Part shown: one piece after another, positions 23,022 to 35,109 of the stretch | Layout: every line of letters begins with the position of its first letter | Position numbering within the stretch: position 1 is the first letter of the stretch | Made by a program: the position numbers and the translations under genes | Assembly: GCA_005656395.1 (NCBI GenBank) | Contig: SRSI01000065.1 | Coordinates: 1-64,000 of the forward strand | Length of the DNA: 64,000 bases | DNA from: Strongyloides papillosus | Taxonomy: Eukaryota > Nematoda > Chromadorea > Rhabditida > Strongyloididae | Direction of reading: 5' to 3' | The notes under the pieces: generated by a model | What the model was told of the DNA's origin: nothing | Databases searched by the model: none | What the model saw: only the letters and a program-made list of their open reading frames with translations

Positions 23022-24275
23022 ATGTTGCTGACTTCTAATGCATGTGAACGGTCACATTTTAAAGTGTTAAGCATTGCTAACCGTTTCTTTCTATTAATTA
23101 CTGCTTTTTCCGAAGTATCAAATTTACCTGAACACGATTTAAAATTAGCAATTAACTGTGCAACAAACTTTTCTGAATTTTTTCATTGTTTTAAGTTGGA
23201 GAATATTACAAAAAAAAATCTATTAAGGGAACTTAACAATACTTTACTATTTTATACGTCACTTTGTATTTCAAAAAAAATTGATATTATTTCAAAAGTA
23301 GAGTATGGCGAATCATTATATAAATACCTTTTAAATTTAAAATTGTATGGTGACAAGCTTTCTTTATCAACGGATAGCATAGTAACAGTGTTTATTATAA
23401 AGTCGTCATTGATTTTAAATGCGAACGAAAGTTCTTCAAATCAACCAGATAATCTATGTTTTCATAATTGGCTAGATTATGTTCAGTTAATAGATAATAA
23501 TTGTATGTCAACTAAGAATATCAAATTGGAGAAATATCAGAATAACAATTTAGATAGTAAAAAAAATTTTGTAACTAGTACTCCAATCAAAGCTAAAGAA
23601 AAAATGTTATCTTCATTGTCAACAACAACATCAAGTTCGTCAGAATCATTGAATCTGTCTCTTATATCTACAGCTCACCAACCCAAGGCATCGTCGGAAA
23701 CAGATGTCGAATTAGATGAATCACAATTATCACTATCAATGATAGCAAATTTGACTACTACCTATATACATCCTAAAAATAATTTGATTATTAAGGAAAT
23801 AAATGAAAATTCTTCTTTAAATGCTACAGAAATTTATGATGGTACTTTTTATATTATGACAAAAACATTTAATGAAAAGAAGCATGCTTATTTTTTTGAT
23901 TCATATTGCAATACCAGTTTTGGATATATAAAAACTAGATGTGAACGTATAACAAAGGCAAAAACAGTTTTTACTGCAAATTTATTAGGAATACAATCTA
24001 TTGTATCGTTTATTTCAAAGAATGGACTAAAATCGATTTGCATATATACACAAAATAATGAATTTAAAAATGAACTTGTTGATACCTCTAGAAAGTTAAA
24101 TACAACAGAAATTCAAATTTATAGTCTCATTAAAAAACAAGTTGCAAGTGGTAGAAAAATAACATTATGTGTTCTCAATCGTCTAATAATTAGTGAGATG
24201 GAAAGATTAAAATTACACGTTAATTCAAGAAATGAAAATGATCTTTCTATTCAAGATACATTTAGTTATTTATAA
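23022..24275 (+). CDS. Unknown 417-aa protein with a degenerate RNase H-like C-terminal domain
   Basis: Single-exon frame from ATG 23022. Residues 1-150 are helical; 175-245 are Ser/Thr-rich linker. From about residue 285 the sequence has the order of an RNase H fold: HAYFFDSYC (first strand with Asp), GYIKTR, a helix with TANLLGIQSIVSF where active enzymes have Glu, then KSICIYTQNNEF where they have the third Asp, and near the end a helix-strand KKQVASGRKITLCVLNR. Only the first acidic residue is kept, so I expect no nuclease activity. The match is by pattern alone and could be coincidence. The gene precedes the 613-aa gene by 184 bp on the same strand and shares a promoter region with the kinase. 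Confidence 0.55.
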   Translation: MLLTSNACERSHFKVLSIANRFFLLITAFSEVSNLPEHDLKLAINCATNFSEFFHCFKLENITKKNLLRELNNTLLFYTSLCISKKIDIISKVEYGESLYKYLLNLKLYGDKLSLSTDSIVTVFIIKSSLILNANESSSNQPDNLCFHNWLDYVQLIDNNCMSTKNIKLEKYQNNNLDSKKNFVTSTPIKAKEKMLSSLSTTTSSSSESLNLSLISTAHQPKASSETDVELDESQLSLSMIANLTTTYIHPKNNLIIKEINENSSLNATEIYDGTFYIMTKTFNEKKHAYFFDSYCNTSFGYIKTRCERITKAKTVFTANLLGIQSIVSFISKNGLKSICIYTQNNEFKNELVDTSRKLNTTEIQIYSLIKKQVASGRKITLCVLNRLIISEMERLKLHVNSRNENDLSIQDTFSYL

Positions 24276-24459
24276 CTTTTTCAATATATATGTTATTAGA
24301 CTTAATAATGATTATTAAGAATATTTTATATCTCTATTTAAACATAAACATTTTAAAATATTAAAAATGTAGTTATCCCATTTTCTAATATTGGTCCATA
24401 AAACCTAGTTTATTTTCTTTTAAAAAATGTTAATTTAAAAAAAATTAAATAGATAAAAA

Positions 24460-27400
24460 ATGACTGTGTCAAATAATAAAGATAAACTTAGATGGCTCAT
24501 TAACGATGACGAAGAATATGAAAGTATAGTTACAAGAGATGAACATTCTGAAAAATCAAACAAAAATTATGATTCAACATTTTTAAGTAAGAAGATTGAT
24601 GAAATATGTGAAAATTTTTTAGCAACGAATAATTTTAACGTAAAGACAAAAAATTCTTATTTTAATTCTATTGAAGAAATATTATTGTTACTTTGCAAGA
24701 ATGTTTACAATTTTGTTGATGTTGTCGGTCAATTGACAGTGAAGAAAAAAATAAATGCTGTCAAAGATTCAAACCTTCTTCGTTTTGATATTGATGCCTC
24801 ACCATTATACAAAAGAGATGTTTTTAAATTTGATACAACATGCTATACAATACCTATCAAAGAGGATATTACAAAATATTTAAATGACTCTGTACATCTA
24901 GGTAAATTAATTTTTAGCTGGCATATTAATAAACTTTAATTCCATATATTAATATGTTTTTTTAGATGAAAATGAAACACAACTTAGTTTAGCTCTTTTC
25001 TTAGATGAATTTAATGTAAGCCCTTTAGGTTCATACAAGTAAGTTAATGTAAAGATGGAACAATTTAATTATTTTTAAGCAAGTTTACGAAATATTGCAA
25101 TGTTGCGTATAGATTAATAAATATTAAAAGTTTGAAATATCTTCAAAGTTCAACAAAGAAACATTTCCGTAGTATTTGTGTTGTTCAATCGGTAATTGCT
25201 TCTCAAAATTGGGAGAAATTTTTATCTTTTATTTGTAAACAAATTAATTTTTCTGTTTTAATTAATGGAATAGAAAGATATATTTCTTTAAAATTTATTG
25301 TAGCAGATAACGTTGGATTTGCAGATATTTATAAAATAGTTAAAAACTATAAATCTTCATGTAAACAACAAAATTGCAAAAGTTGTTTATGTAAGTTTAT
25401 ATAATACTAACTTTTAAAAAAATCACAATAAATTTTATAAATATTATTGGAAATATTAAAGAGACAGGCATAAATTATAGTAGTGTTGATAATTAGTAAA
25501 TTTATTGTTTTCAATTAGTTTTATAAAAATATATATATTTTAAATATATTTAAAATTATTACTTGTATTTTTAGGGAAAGGCATTGAATGGTCTTCTAAG
25601 AGAACGCCAAATGATATTAGTATCAATCTAAGAAAACATTCAATTTCATACTTACCACCAAATTCAAATATGTGTAACGATCCTTTTCATGATTTACTGA
25701 GTAACGGTGTTTTGTATACAGCAACAATGCTTACACTAAAAAATATGTTATTGCTTTTACCTCCACTTATGTCTACAGATGAAATAAAAAATAAATTGAT
25801 TTTAGAGGCTAAGAATAGAAAATTCAGAAATTTAAGATTAGTTTTATTTGATAAAATTTTCTCAAAGTTAACCACAACAAAAAGAACTTCAAAAGCTAAA
25901 AATGAATCACATGATGTTAAAAGTGTAAATAAATGTGTCAATTTAAATGGAAACCAAACTTTATCTCTTGGTATTGTTGTATTTTTTGTTTTAAAAAATA
26001 CAAATTTTATACAGGGTGTCCAGTAAGTTACCATAAAAATTTAAATAAAAACAACTTTCTGTAATGTAAACGTATTTTTTTGGTATTACAGTCAAACCTG
26101 TGATTTAGGACTATTAAAATATTTTGGCAAAAGTGGTCTTAAATGTCAGGTTGTCTAATATTAGAGTTTTCATTTTATTGTAACCATTAGTATAGTTATA
26201 AATACAAATATGGTATATTATTTTTATTTTTTTATTAAAATAAATAATTTATATATTTTAAGTGGTAAAAAAGTGTTAAAATCATTTTCGTTGTTTAAAT
26301 ATCCGTATTTTCATTATTTCACTGTACCTGAAGTACTACAAATAAAATTTTAGACAGGGGAAATCGTCATAACATTTTTTATTATCAAAAGGTATTTTAC
26401 TTTTTTAAGCTAGCTAGTAATAAAATGTCCAAATGTTTTGGTTGAATACAACTTGTCTTAAAATGAAGATGTTTTTAAATGGTTTTAATTAAAAATTATG
26501 TAAAAATGTGGACTTGACATTAATTATAAAATATCTATTTTATGTAAAGATATGAATAATTTTGTAAAAAATATTTTTTAATTAATTTTATAACTAATAT
26601 ATATATTTATTAAAAAGTATTCATATTAATGATAATAAAGAACTATAAATACTTAATCATATAAAAATATTGTTAATTAGCAATGGTACTTTTAAATTTA
26701 CTCCTTGTTTTTGTAGAAATAGTTAAAAGGCATAAAGAATTATTTTTACTAAGGAAAAATGAAAGACATTTTATGTTTTAGAATTTACTTAAAAAAGATA
26801 TTTAATAATGATTTTTAAAGTATTTTGTAAAAAAAGACGTTGGGCTATTTAGATGCATATAAAAAATATAAAAAAATAATAAGTTCCAAAAAGTTACGTC
26901 ATTTTTAAAGATAAAGAAGCATATAAATCAAGAAAAAAAATATAATTCACATAAATGGCCATAACTATAGTATAAATTTACATTTTTACATTTTTCTCGA
27001 ATATTTTGTTAAGTCAGAAGTTAGGCTTTCAAATAGATATAATACCGTAAAAAAAATTTTGCATTACAGAAAGTTATTTTTATTTAAATTTTTTAGACAA
27101 CTTCCTGAACACCCTATATATTCTAAATGTTACAGAGGTTTGCAGCTGAGAAGATTGCACAATTTAATGCTTAATATTCTTAGCATTACTTTTCTATGCT
27201 TTGATTATGATGTTGAATTAGATTATTGCATAGAAAAGATTTCTTGCTACTCTATCAGAATGTTTAAACTTTTTGAGAAGCTTATATCAGGTAATTTTAT
27301 CTTAAAATTAATAACATATTTCACAGAGAATAAAATGTCCAGAACATCTAGATAAACATTATTTAGAATATGGTACTAGGCATATTGAATACAGATATCC

Positions 27401-30159
27401 TGGACAATTAAATGTCTAGATTTTTCGTAAAATAAAATGTCAAGAAATTAATGACATTAAAATAATTTATTTTTTAATTTAAATTACCAACATATTTTAG
27501 ACATTTTTATTGTTACAATTTATCCTAAAATAATTAGTTAAGTTTATTTAGTTTCAATAATAACTGTTTCTTTTTTATCTCTCTTAATATAATTCCTCTT
27601 TTCAAGCACTAAATTTTTTTATCTGAAATGTAACAACTAAGCAATTTAATTAACAGTAGACTTACATTTTAACTGTATTGTCCTAAAAAATATATAAAAT
27701 AAAGTAAAATTTCAAATAATGTTTAACCAACAATATAGCCGCCAATTTTTTATAGTAATTTCGAAAAAGTAGTTATAGAGATAAAAAATTACTAAAATTA
27801 CCTTTTAACCGTTGCATTTTAAACATATTGTCTAAATATTTATTATTATTAGTATAAAAAGATAAAAAATCTTACCTAATTTCTGTAAAATAATAATTTT
27901 TTAATTTGTTCTTTCATCAAAACAAATAGAAACTATCTCTCAAAATGATATTGTGTGATATTGGCTACAGAGAGTTTATATAATATACTAGGAAAATTTG
28001 ATTATGGATTTCTTTGAATTTTAAAAATTTTATGATTCTAAATACTTTTTTTCTAAAATTTACTTCTAGACATTTTTATTCTCTATGTTATAACGACATT
28101 GTCATATGAGATTACGTAAACTAGTCAGATACATTTTTCTGATATATTTTAACTACGATTAAACAAAGTAAAATAAATGCCGTATATAAAAGAAATATAA
28201 ATTATAATAATTAAATAAGTTAATTAAAATTAACTTTAATAAAAAAAGGCTGATGTAAATTTCACGGATTTTTTGTGCACGGTATCATTTATCTATTCTT
28301 AAGTATTCATAAATTTCTAAAAAAGTTACCAATTTTTCTTCATTCTATTTTTGAACATTAATACCAGTTTTAATCTGACTTACCTTGGTGCAAAATTTTA
28401 AAAGAAAGATGTAAAAATATAGTTATTTTTGTTAAATAATAATTTTTCAAACCTCAATTGCCTTACACAGAAAAAGTTTATATGAAAATCTGACTAGTAT
28501 ACCTTTTTTCAATATATTTTTTGAATTAGTAAAGATTTAAGTTTTATAAATTCAATTGTATTTTCTCTTTGATTTTAAAAATATCAATATTTTAATAAAA
28601 ATATCTATTTACTTGCAATGTTTCAGCTGATTATTGTACCATGAAGATGCATAATATCTTGCATTATCCATCTAATTGCTCGATCAACCAATGTATGTTC
28701 TAAATTTTTTTTATAAAACGTTATTTGTTTTTTTAGGTTTACCTATATATATGAGTACACATAGATTTGAAAGTAAGTTTTTTTTTCCAAAAATGTCCCT
28801 GTATATATAATATTAGAGTGAAAGAACATGGGTAAATTATTTTCGATATTAAAACTTTTTTGTATTTTAATACATGAATTTTTATACGCCGATTCTAAAA
28901 AAACACAACAATAACTCAATTTTAAGTCCCGTTCTTGAGATATAGTTATTTAAACGTGTCTTAGTGTGTTATTTTTGATCGCCTTAGAGTTATCTTTTAT
29001 CTAAAATTTTACAAAGCACTTGCAGTTTTAAATAATTATAATGTAAAAGTTAAAAAAATTTGGAATTTGAAGTCTTATTTTTAAGATTTAAAATTTTATG
29101 AAAATGTACATAGAAAAGCTAAATTTTAATATTTGAAAACGATATATCCGAATGCAAAGAAAGAAAATGAAAAAAAGAAGAAAACAATAAAAATAATAAT
29201 AATAACTGATTTTCTAAATAAAAGTCAAATAACAAAAATTCATAAAAATTCTTGAGCGAGTTTTTTTTAACAATCTTTATAATTAATATAGATTACTAAA
29301 AATTAAATAAAATTAGATTATATCAAAAAATTAGTTTTCATTTAATTATATTTTAATTTTCATAGTGATTTAAAAAATAATTAAAATCAGCACAATATAT
29401 ATCAATTTTTAGATATAATAAAAAAAACAATTTATATTTGGTTTATAGATGTTACAAAAAAATATATGAATATCATTAAATTCTAAAATAAAAAAAAGTT
29501 TTCTTCCAAATCGATTCAAGTTCCAATGATTTAAACTAAGATGTCTGCAATTAATTTTCTGAAAGTATTACAGTATGACTATACGTATTAATGTTTTTAA
29601 AAATAATTTTAAAAAAGTTATGATTTGCAATCAACACATTAATTTTCAAAAAAAATGTAAAAATATCTAAAAGTTTTGATATACTTTATAAAAATTGCAA
29701 AATAATTTACCTAAATTTCTAAGCCGAAACTATTAATTGAAATATTCTTAAAAATAAGGTTTATAATATTTATTATTTATATTTGATTTTTTAGTGAGTC
29801 ATCAAACTATAAAACAAATGCTAAATAGCACAAAATCGAGAATAAATGTCTCAAAAACAATAGGTAAAAGGCTATTATTTGATAGAAGTATCGAAAAAGA
29901 AGATGAGCCGGCAAAAAAAAATTTTAAACTTGATCTTTCGTGGGATTACGATGCTTTTGTCTTGCCAGATGAAGAAGACTTATCTGAGCAAGATAAAAGT
30001 TTAAGTACTTCTATTTTAGAAATTTCAAGAAATTTGGTAGAAGAAACAAAAAAATATGAAGAAAGAAATAGTGATGGTTCTGATGATAATTCAGAAGAAT
30101 CTTCTTTATATGATCCTTTAGAAGATTCTTTTGATTATTTAAATGATTCAAACTATTAA
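24460..30159 (+). CDS. Transposon-derived 613-aa protein of the DEFN-PLGS / DxxHDLL / HYP / RFE family, eight exons
   Basis: Exons 24460-24901, 24966-25038, 25080-25390, 25575-25970, 27138-27290, 28627-28692, 28737-28772 and 29795-30159 all have GT-AG borders, and every junction keeps phase. The joined frame shows, in order: ITKYL region, LFLDEFNVSPLGS (159-170), a lysine-poor segment ending FIVADNVGF, WKGIEWSS, NDPFHDLL (310-317), LHN, KMHNILHYP (465-473), THRFE (488-492) joined to SHQTIKQML, then an acidic tail. From memory, this motif order is shared by a large uncharacterised invertebrate family (DEFN..NPLGS, GDN, DxMHDLLEG, HHxLHYP, GPxxxxWxxRFExKH), which is repetitive and probably transposase-related; here Asn-Asp-Pro-Phe-His-Asp and ADN are variants. 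The 25971-27137 intron holds a nested TIR element. The exon 4/5 junction is the least certain; others are well supported. Confidence 0.7.
26013..27119. mobile_element. ~1.1 kb TIR element nested in an intron
   Basis: CAGGGTGTCCAGTAAGTTACC at 26013 and its inverse near 27095-27117 (AACTTCCTGAACACCCTATA), extended by matching TTTAAATAAAAACAACTTTCTGTAATG sequence inward, give ~50 bp inverted ends flanked by TA. The ends share the CAGGGTGTCC core with the element at 131-1577 but the inner sequence differs. No transposase ORF. It sits wholly in the fourth intron of the 613-aa gene. Confidence 0.7.
27291..28626 (+). other. Intron 5 of the 613-aa gene
   Basis: 1.3 kb of A+T-rich DNA between donor GTAATTTT and acceptor TTTCAG. 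I see no nested gene; a decayed element is possible given its length compared with the 37-59 nt introns elsewhere. Confidence 0.5.
28773..29794 (+). other. Intron 7 of the 613-aa gene
   Basis: 1.0 kb between donor GTAAGT and acceptor TTTTTTAG. A+T-rich with no recognised feature. Confidence 0.5.
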
Positions 30160-30272
30160 TTTTTTTTTGTTTGGAAAGTTAAAATAAAATTTTCTTTTGC
30201 TTTAAATATAAAAAAAATTGTATTTCTTTTGATAGCAATTTTTGCCATCTTAGATTTGTTCTGTCAGATAAT

Positions 30273-32191
30273 ATACTTGGTAAAAAATTGTAAACGGATA
30301 CTTAGTTGGTACAAAATATTGCACTAGCTAAATATTGTTTAATTAATTTTAGGGGTTCTAGAAATTTATTTTGTGTATGATTTCTAAAATAACAATGTTA
30401 TTATTATTTATAAAATATACATATAAACCATGAATGTTATTTAATTTAAACATTCTTTCAATTTTGTTTCTACTGTTCTGTACATAAAACTTTTAGATAT
30501 TTCTTTTGACAGTTTTTTACGCTAATGTTGATTTATTAGACAACATTAAATGCTTACGTAGTGATTCATATTTGCTTGTATTATAAATCATTCACTTTTT
30601 TGAAATTTTATCTTAACTAAAACTAGATAATATGAAAACTACAAAGCATATAAAATAAACTTTTAAAAATGATGAAAAGAATTTTATAAGAAAATATAAA
30701 AAATAGCCGACTGATAAAGAAGACTATTGATTTATTACTTTATTTATCAAACTCGAATATCAAAGGTTGCCCAAATTGTGATATTATTTTAGATACTTTC
30801 TTAAAACAATTACCAGAAAGTATGAATCTTCGATCATAATGTCTATGAAATTTTAAAACCATTTAGAAGAAATTCAGTTGTTGTCTGTCGACTATTAAAT
30901 TTTACAACTTTTCTTCCAAAGATAATTGATGTTGATAGATTCTCGAAATAATGTCTGAGCATTACTCTATCAACAAAGTCAGAATCCTGGAAAAAGTTAT
31001 GTAGTTATAAACGATAACTTTTGTCACAATAGTATTTATTTCGCGTAAGAATTTAATAAATTTCAAATACTTTATTTATTGTAGTTACATTTTTCGATAT
31101 GATTGAAAATTAATATTAGCAATTTTAAAAATAACTTAAAAATAATTCTTTGAACGGTTAGTAAAAATGAGATATACAAAATATTTTCTGAACATTATGT
31201 AGTGCCTTAAAGTATTTGTCTATACATAACTTGGCGCTTTGTGATATTAACTTCAACGGCACCATTCTAGAGTCATTACCTGTAGGCACATAGAAGACAA
31301 AAATGTTTTTTGTATACTAAATGCAACTAAAATTTTTTTCTTCAAAGAAAGCTAAAAGGGGTAATGATTTACTTTAAATATAAGATAAAAATTTTTTGTA
31401 TTTACTAAAGTTCATTAGTAATTTGTATATGTAGTATCAAATATGTAACAAAATTTTTAATAAATAATTTTCAAACATCTTACTTATCTTATTTTCTGTA
31501 AATCGCTTTTTTGAATCATATAATATTGATCTATTTGTAAAATTCTTGATCATTTTTATTTTTGTTTTGTATTTTCATTAATAAAATTTTCTAAATTTAT
31601 ATTGAGATACAAATATATTATTAATTTTTAGAAAATGAAAGTCCTTCTATATCTATATAACAATGTTTTAAGTACTAACATTATTTTTGTGATTTTACAT
31701 TTAATATTCCAAACTTTTATTAAGTTTATTAGATTAATTTAGTACATCACTTAGTTTATAGTATATTTATTTAATTCTTAATCTTTTTATTTATTATTTT
31801 TCTGTTTTCCAAGAAGAATATAATTAATTAAATATATTTGATAATTTTTTTTATAAAAATTGCATAACAATTTTACCTAAATTGTTATACAATTCTTCCT
31901 CAAATGTCATACAATTCACCCTCAAATGTCATACAATTCTTCCTCAATTGTCATACAATTCTACCTAAAATGCAAAACAATTCTACTTAAAATGCAAAAC
32001 TATTCTACCTAAAATGCAAAACTATTCTACCTGGAATGCAAAACAATTTTAACCTAAAATTCATAACTAATTCTTCCTAAAATGCAAAACTATTCTATTC
32101 TTTTTGTAAAATTTCCTTTTTTTGTAAATGCAATACAATTTTACATAAATTGTCATGTGCATCTTAAATTGCGGAATTTTTAATTTGTGTG
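30273..32191 (-). repeat. Right inverted arm
   Basis: Reverse complement of 13371-15269, including the broken kinase sequence (30273-31260), the A+T-rich middle and the 22-bp repeats (31870-32100). It is ~20 bp longer than the left arm, about one repeat unit. Confidence 0.85.
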
Positions 32192-34870
32192 AGAATTACC
32201 TATGAAAACGATCTTATGAAAGAATTGCTTATGAGAACAATCCTATGAAAGCATTGCCTATGAAAACGATCTTATGAAAGAATTGCTTATGGAAGCATTG
32301 TCTATGAAAACGATCTTATGAAAGAATTGCTTATGAGAACAATCCTATGAAAGAATTACCTATGAAAACGATCTTATGAAAGAATTGCTTATGAGAACAA
32401 TCCTATGAAAGAATTACCTATGAAAACGATCTTATGAAAGCATTGCTTATGAGAACAATCCTATGAAAGAATTGCTTATGAGAACAATCCTATGAAAGAA
32501 TTACCTATGAAAACGATCTTATGAAAGCATTGCCTATGAAAACGATCTTATGAAAGAATTGCTTATGAGAACAATCCTATGAAAGCATTGCCTATGAAAA
32601 CGATCTTATGAAAGCATTGCTTATGAAAGAATTGCCTATGAAAACGATCTTATGAAAGCATTGCTTATGAGAACAATCCTATGAAAGCATTGCCTATGAA
32701 AACGATCTTATGAAAGAATTGCTTATGAAAGAATTGCTTATGAGAACAATCCTATGAAAGAATTGCCTATGAAAACGATCTTATGAAAGAATTGCTTATG
32801 AGAACAATCCTATGAAAGAATTGCTTATGAGAACAATCCTATGAAAGAATTACCTATGAAAACGATCTTATGAAAGCATTGCTTATGAGAACAATCCTAT
32901 GAAAGAATTGCTTATGAGAACAATCCTATGAAAGAATTACCTATGAAAACGATCTTATGAAAGCATTGCCTATGAAAACGATCTTATGAAAGAATTGCTT
33001 ATGAGAACAATCCTATGAAAGCATTGCCTATGAAAACGATCTTATGAAAGCATTGCTTATGAAAGAATTGCCTATGAAAACGATCTTATGAAAGCATTGC
33101 TTATGAGAACAATCCTATGAAAGCATTGCCTATGAAAACGATCTTATGAAAGAATTGCTTATGAAAGAATTGCTTATGAGAACAATCCTATGAAAGAATT
33201 ACCTATGAAAACGATCTTATGAAAGCATTGCCTATGAAAACGATCTTATGAAAGAATTGCTTATGGAAGCATTGTCTATGAAAACGATCTTATGAAAGAA
33301 TTGCTTATGAAAGAATTGCTTATGAGAACAATCCTATGAAAGAATTGCCTATGAAAACGATCTTATGAAAGAATTGCTTATGAAAGAATTGCTTATGAGA
33401 ACAATCCTATGAAAGAATTGCCTATGAAAACGATCTTATGAAAGAATTGCTTATGAGAACAATCCTATGAAAGCATTGCCTATGAAAACGATCTTATGAA
33501 AGAATTGCTTATGAAAGAATTGCCTATAAAAACGATCTTATGAAAGAATTACCTATGAAAACGATCTTATGAAAGAATTGCTTATGAGAACAATCCTATG
33601 AAAGAATTGCCTATGAAAACGATCTTATGAAAGAATTGCTTATGGAAGCATTGTCTATGAAAACGATCTTATGAAAGAATTGCTTATGAAAGAATTGCTT
33701 ATGAGAACAATCCTATGAAAGAATTGCCTATGAAAACGATCTTATGAAAGAATTGCTTATGAAAGAATTGCTTATGAGAACAATCCTATGAAAGAATTGC
33801 CTATGAAAACGATCTTATGAAAGAATTGCTTATGAGAACAATCCTATGAAAGCATTGCCTATGAAAACGATCTTATGAAAGAATTGCTTATGAAAGAATT
33901 GCCTATAAAAACGATCTTATGAAAGAATTACCTATGAAAACGATCTTATGAAAGAATTGCTTATGAGAACAATCCTATGAAAGAATTGCCTATGAAAACG
34001 ATCTTATGAAAGAATTGCTTATGGAAGCATTGTCTATGAAAACGATCTTATGAAAGAATTGCTTATGAGAACAATCCTATGAAAGAATTACCTATGAAAA
34101 CGATCTTATGAAAGCATTGCTTATGAAAGAATTGCCTTTGAAAACGATCTTATGAAAGAATTGCTTATGAGAACAATCCTAAGAAAGAATTACCTATGAA
34201 AACGATCTTATGAAAGCATTGCTTATGAGAACAATCCTATGAAAGAATTGCTTATGAGAACAATCCTATGAAAGAATTACCTATGAAAACGATCTTATGA
34301 AAGCATTGCCTATGAAAACGATCTTATGAAAGAATTGCTTATGAGAACAATCCTATGAAAGCATTGCCTATGAAAACGATCTTATGAAAGAATTGCTTAT
34401 GAAAGAATTGCTTATGAGAACAATCCTATGAAAGAATTGCCTATGAAAACGATCTTATGAAAGAATTGCTTATGAGAACAATCCTATGAAAGAATTACCT
34501 ATGAAAACGATCTTATGAAAGAATTGCTTATGAGAACAATCCTATGAAAGCATTGCCTATGAAAACGATCTTATGAAAGCATTGCTTATGAGAACAATCC
34601 TATGAAAGAATTGCTTATGAGAACAATCCTATGAAAGAATTACCTATGAAAACGATCTTATGAAAGAATTGCTTATGAGAACAATCCTATGAAAGCATTT
34701 CTTATGAAAACAATCTTATGAAGGAATTCCTTATGAAAACAATCTTATGAAAGCATTCCTTATGAAGGAATTCCTTATGAAAACAATCTTATGAAAGCAT
34801 TCCTTATGAAAACAATCTTATGAAAGCATCGTTATGAAAGCATTGCTTATGAAAACGATCTTATGAAAGA
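32192..34870. repeat. 29-bp satellite with ~380-bp higher-order structure
   Basis: Two alternating 29-bp units, ATGAAAACGATCTTATGAAA+GAATTGCTT and ATGAGAACAATCCTATGAAA+GAATTGCCT, occupy ~2.7 kb (~90 units), sometimes with an extra 15 bp half unit. A rare variant (TTATGGAAGCATTGTCTATG) recurs near 33259, 33639 and 34018, giving a ~380 bp higher-order period; it also occurs at 32285. Units become irregular after ~34690. A 29 bp period cannot stay in frame, and stops occur in all frames. The array begins at the last base of the right arm. Confidence 0.95.
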
Positions 34871-34881
34871 ATTGTTTATGA

Positions 34882-35109
34882 AAACAGTTTTATGAAAGCA
34901 TTGTTAATGAAAACGATTTTAATGAAAACGTTGTTTCAAATAACGATGTTAATAAAAGGGTTATTTCAAACAACGATGTTAATGAAATTGTTGTTTTAAA
35001 TAACGATGTTAATGAAAGGGTTGTTTCAAATAACGATGCTGACAGGATGACTAACAGGATGAATGAAGCTGAAAAAAAAGTAAAAAATATGAAAGATAAT
35101 ACTGGATGA
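34882..35109 (+). pseudogene. C-terminal end of a repeat protein whose 30-bp units resemble the adjacent satellite
   Basis: After a TGA at 34879 the frame is open for 75 codons to TGA 35107. It contains four ~10-residue repeats of the form NNDVNERVVS, then a helical tail (DRMTNRMNEAEKKVKNMKDNTG). The DNA unit (AATAACGATGTTAATGAAAG...) is 30 bp and aligns with the satellite unit if one base is deleted from the latter. This looks like the surviving 3' end of a gene whose repeat region became the satellite. No start codon or upstream exon is identifiable. Confidence 0.6.

Larger units (their letters stand above)
13371..32191. mobile_element. ~18.8 kb element bounded by 1.9 kb inverted arms, carrying kinase and transposon-type genes
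   Basis: The left arm (13371-15269) reappears inverted at 30273-32191; blocks checked across the whole length agree with only occasional differences, for example one mismatch in the 25 bases around 14090. The outer termini are CACACAAATT and its complement. Between the arms lie, in order, a broken kinase copy interrupted by an LTR element, a 357-aa gene and a kinase gene on the minus strand, then a 417-aa gene and a 613-aa multi-exon gene on the plus strand. All four have open, splice-consistent frames. I infer one large DNA transposon or a recently formed inverted duplication around it. I found no target-site duplication: the flanks are GATGTATA on the left and AGAATTAC on the right. Confidence 0.65.

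Noticed and set aside
26092..26170. Pogo/Tigger-like end (CAGTCAAACCTGTGATTTAGG) nested inside the intronic TIR element
   Set aside because: No matching inverted end was found within the element, so a nested element cannot be supported.
1620..34900. CRISPR array in the repeat-rich regions
   Set aside because: The tandem repeats have no unique spacers, and gene structure is eukaryotic.
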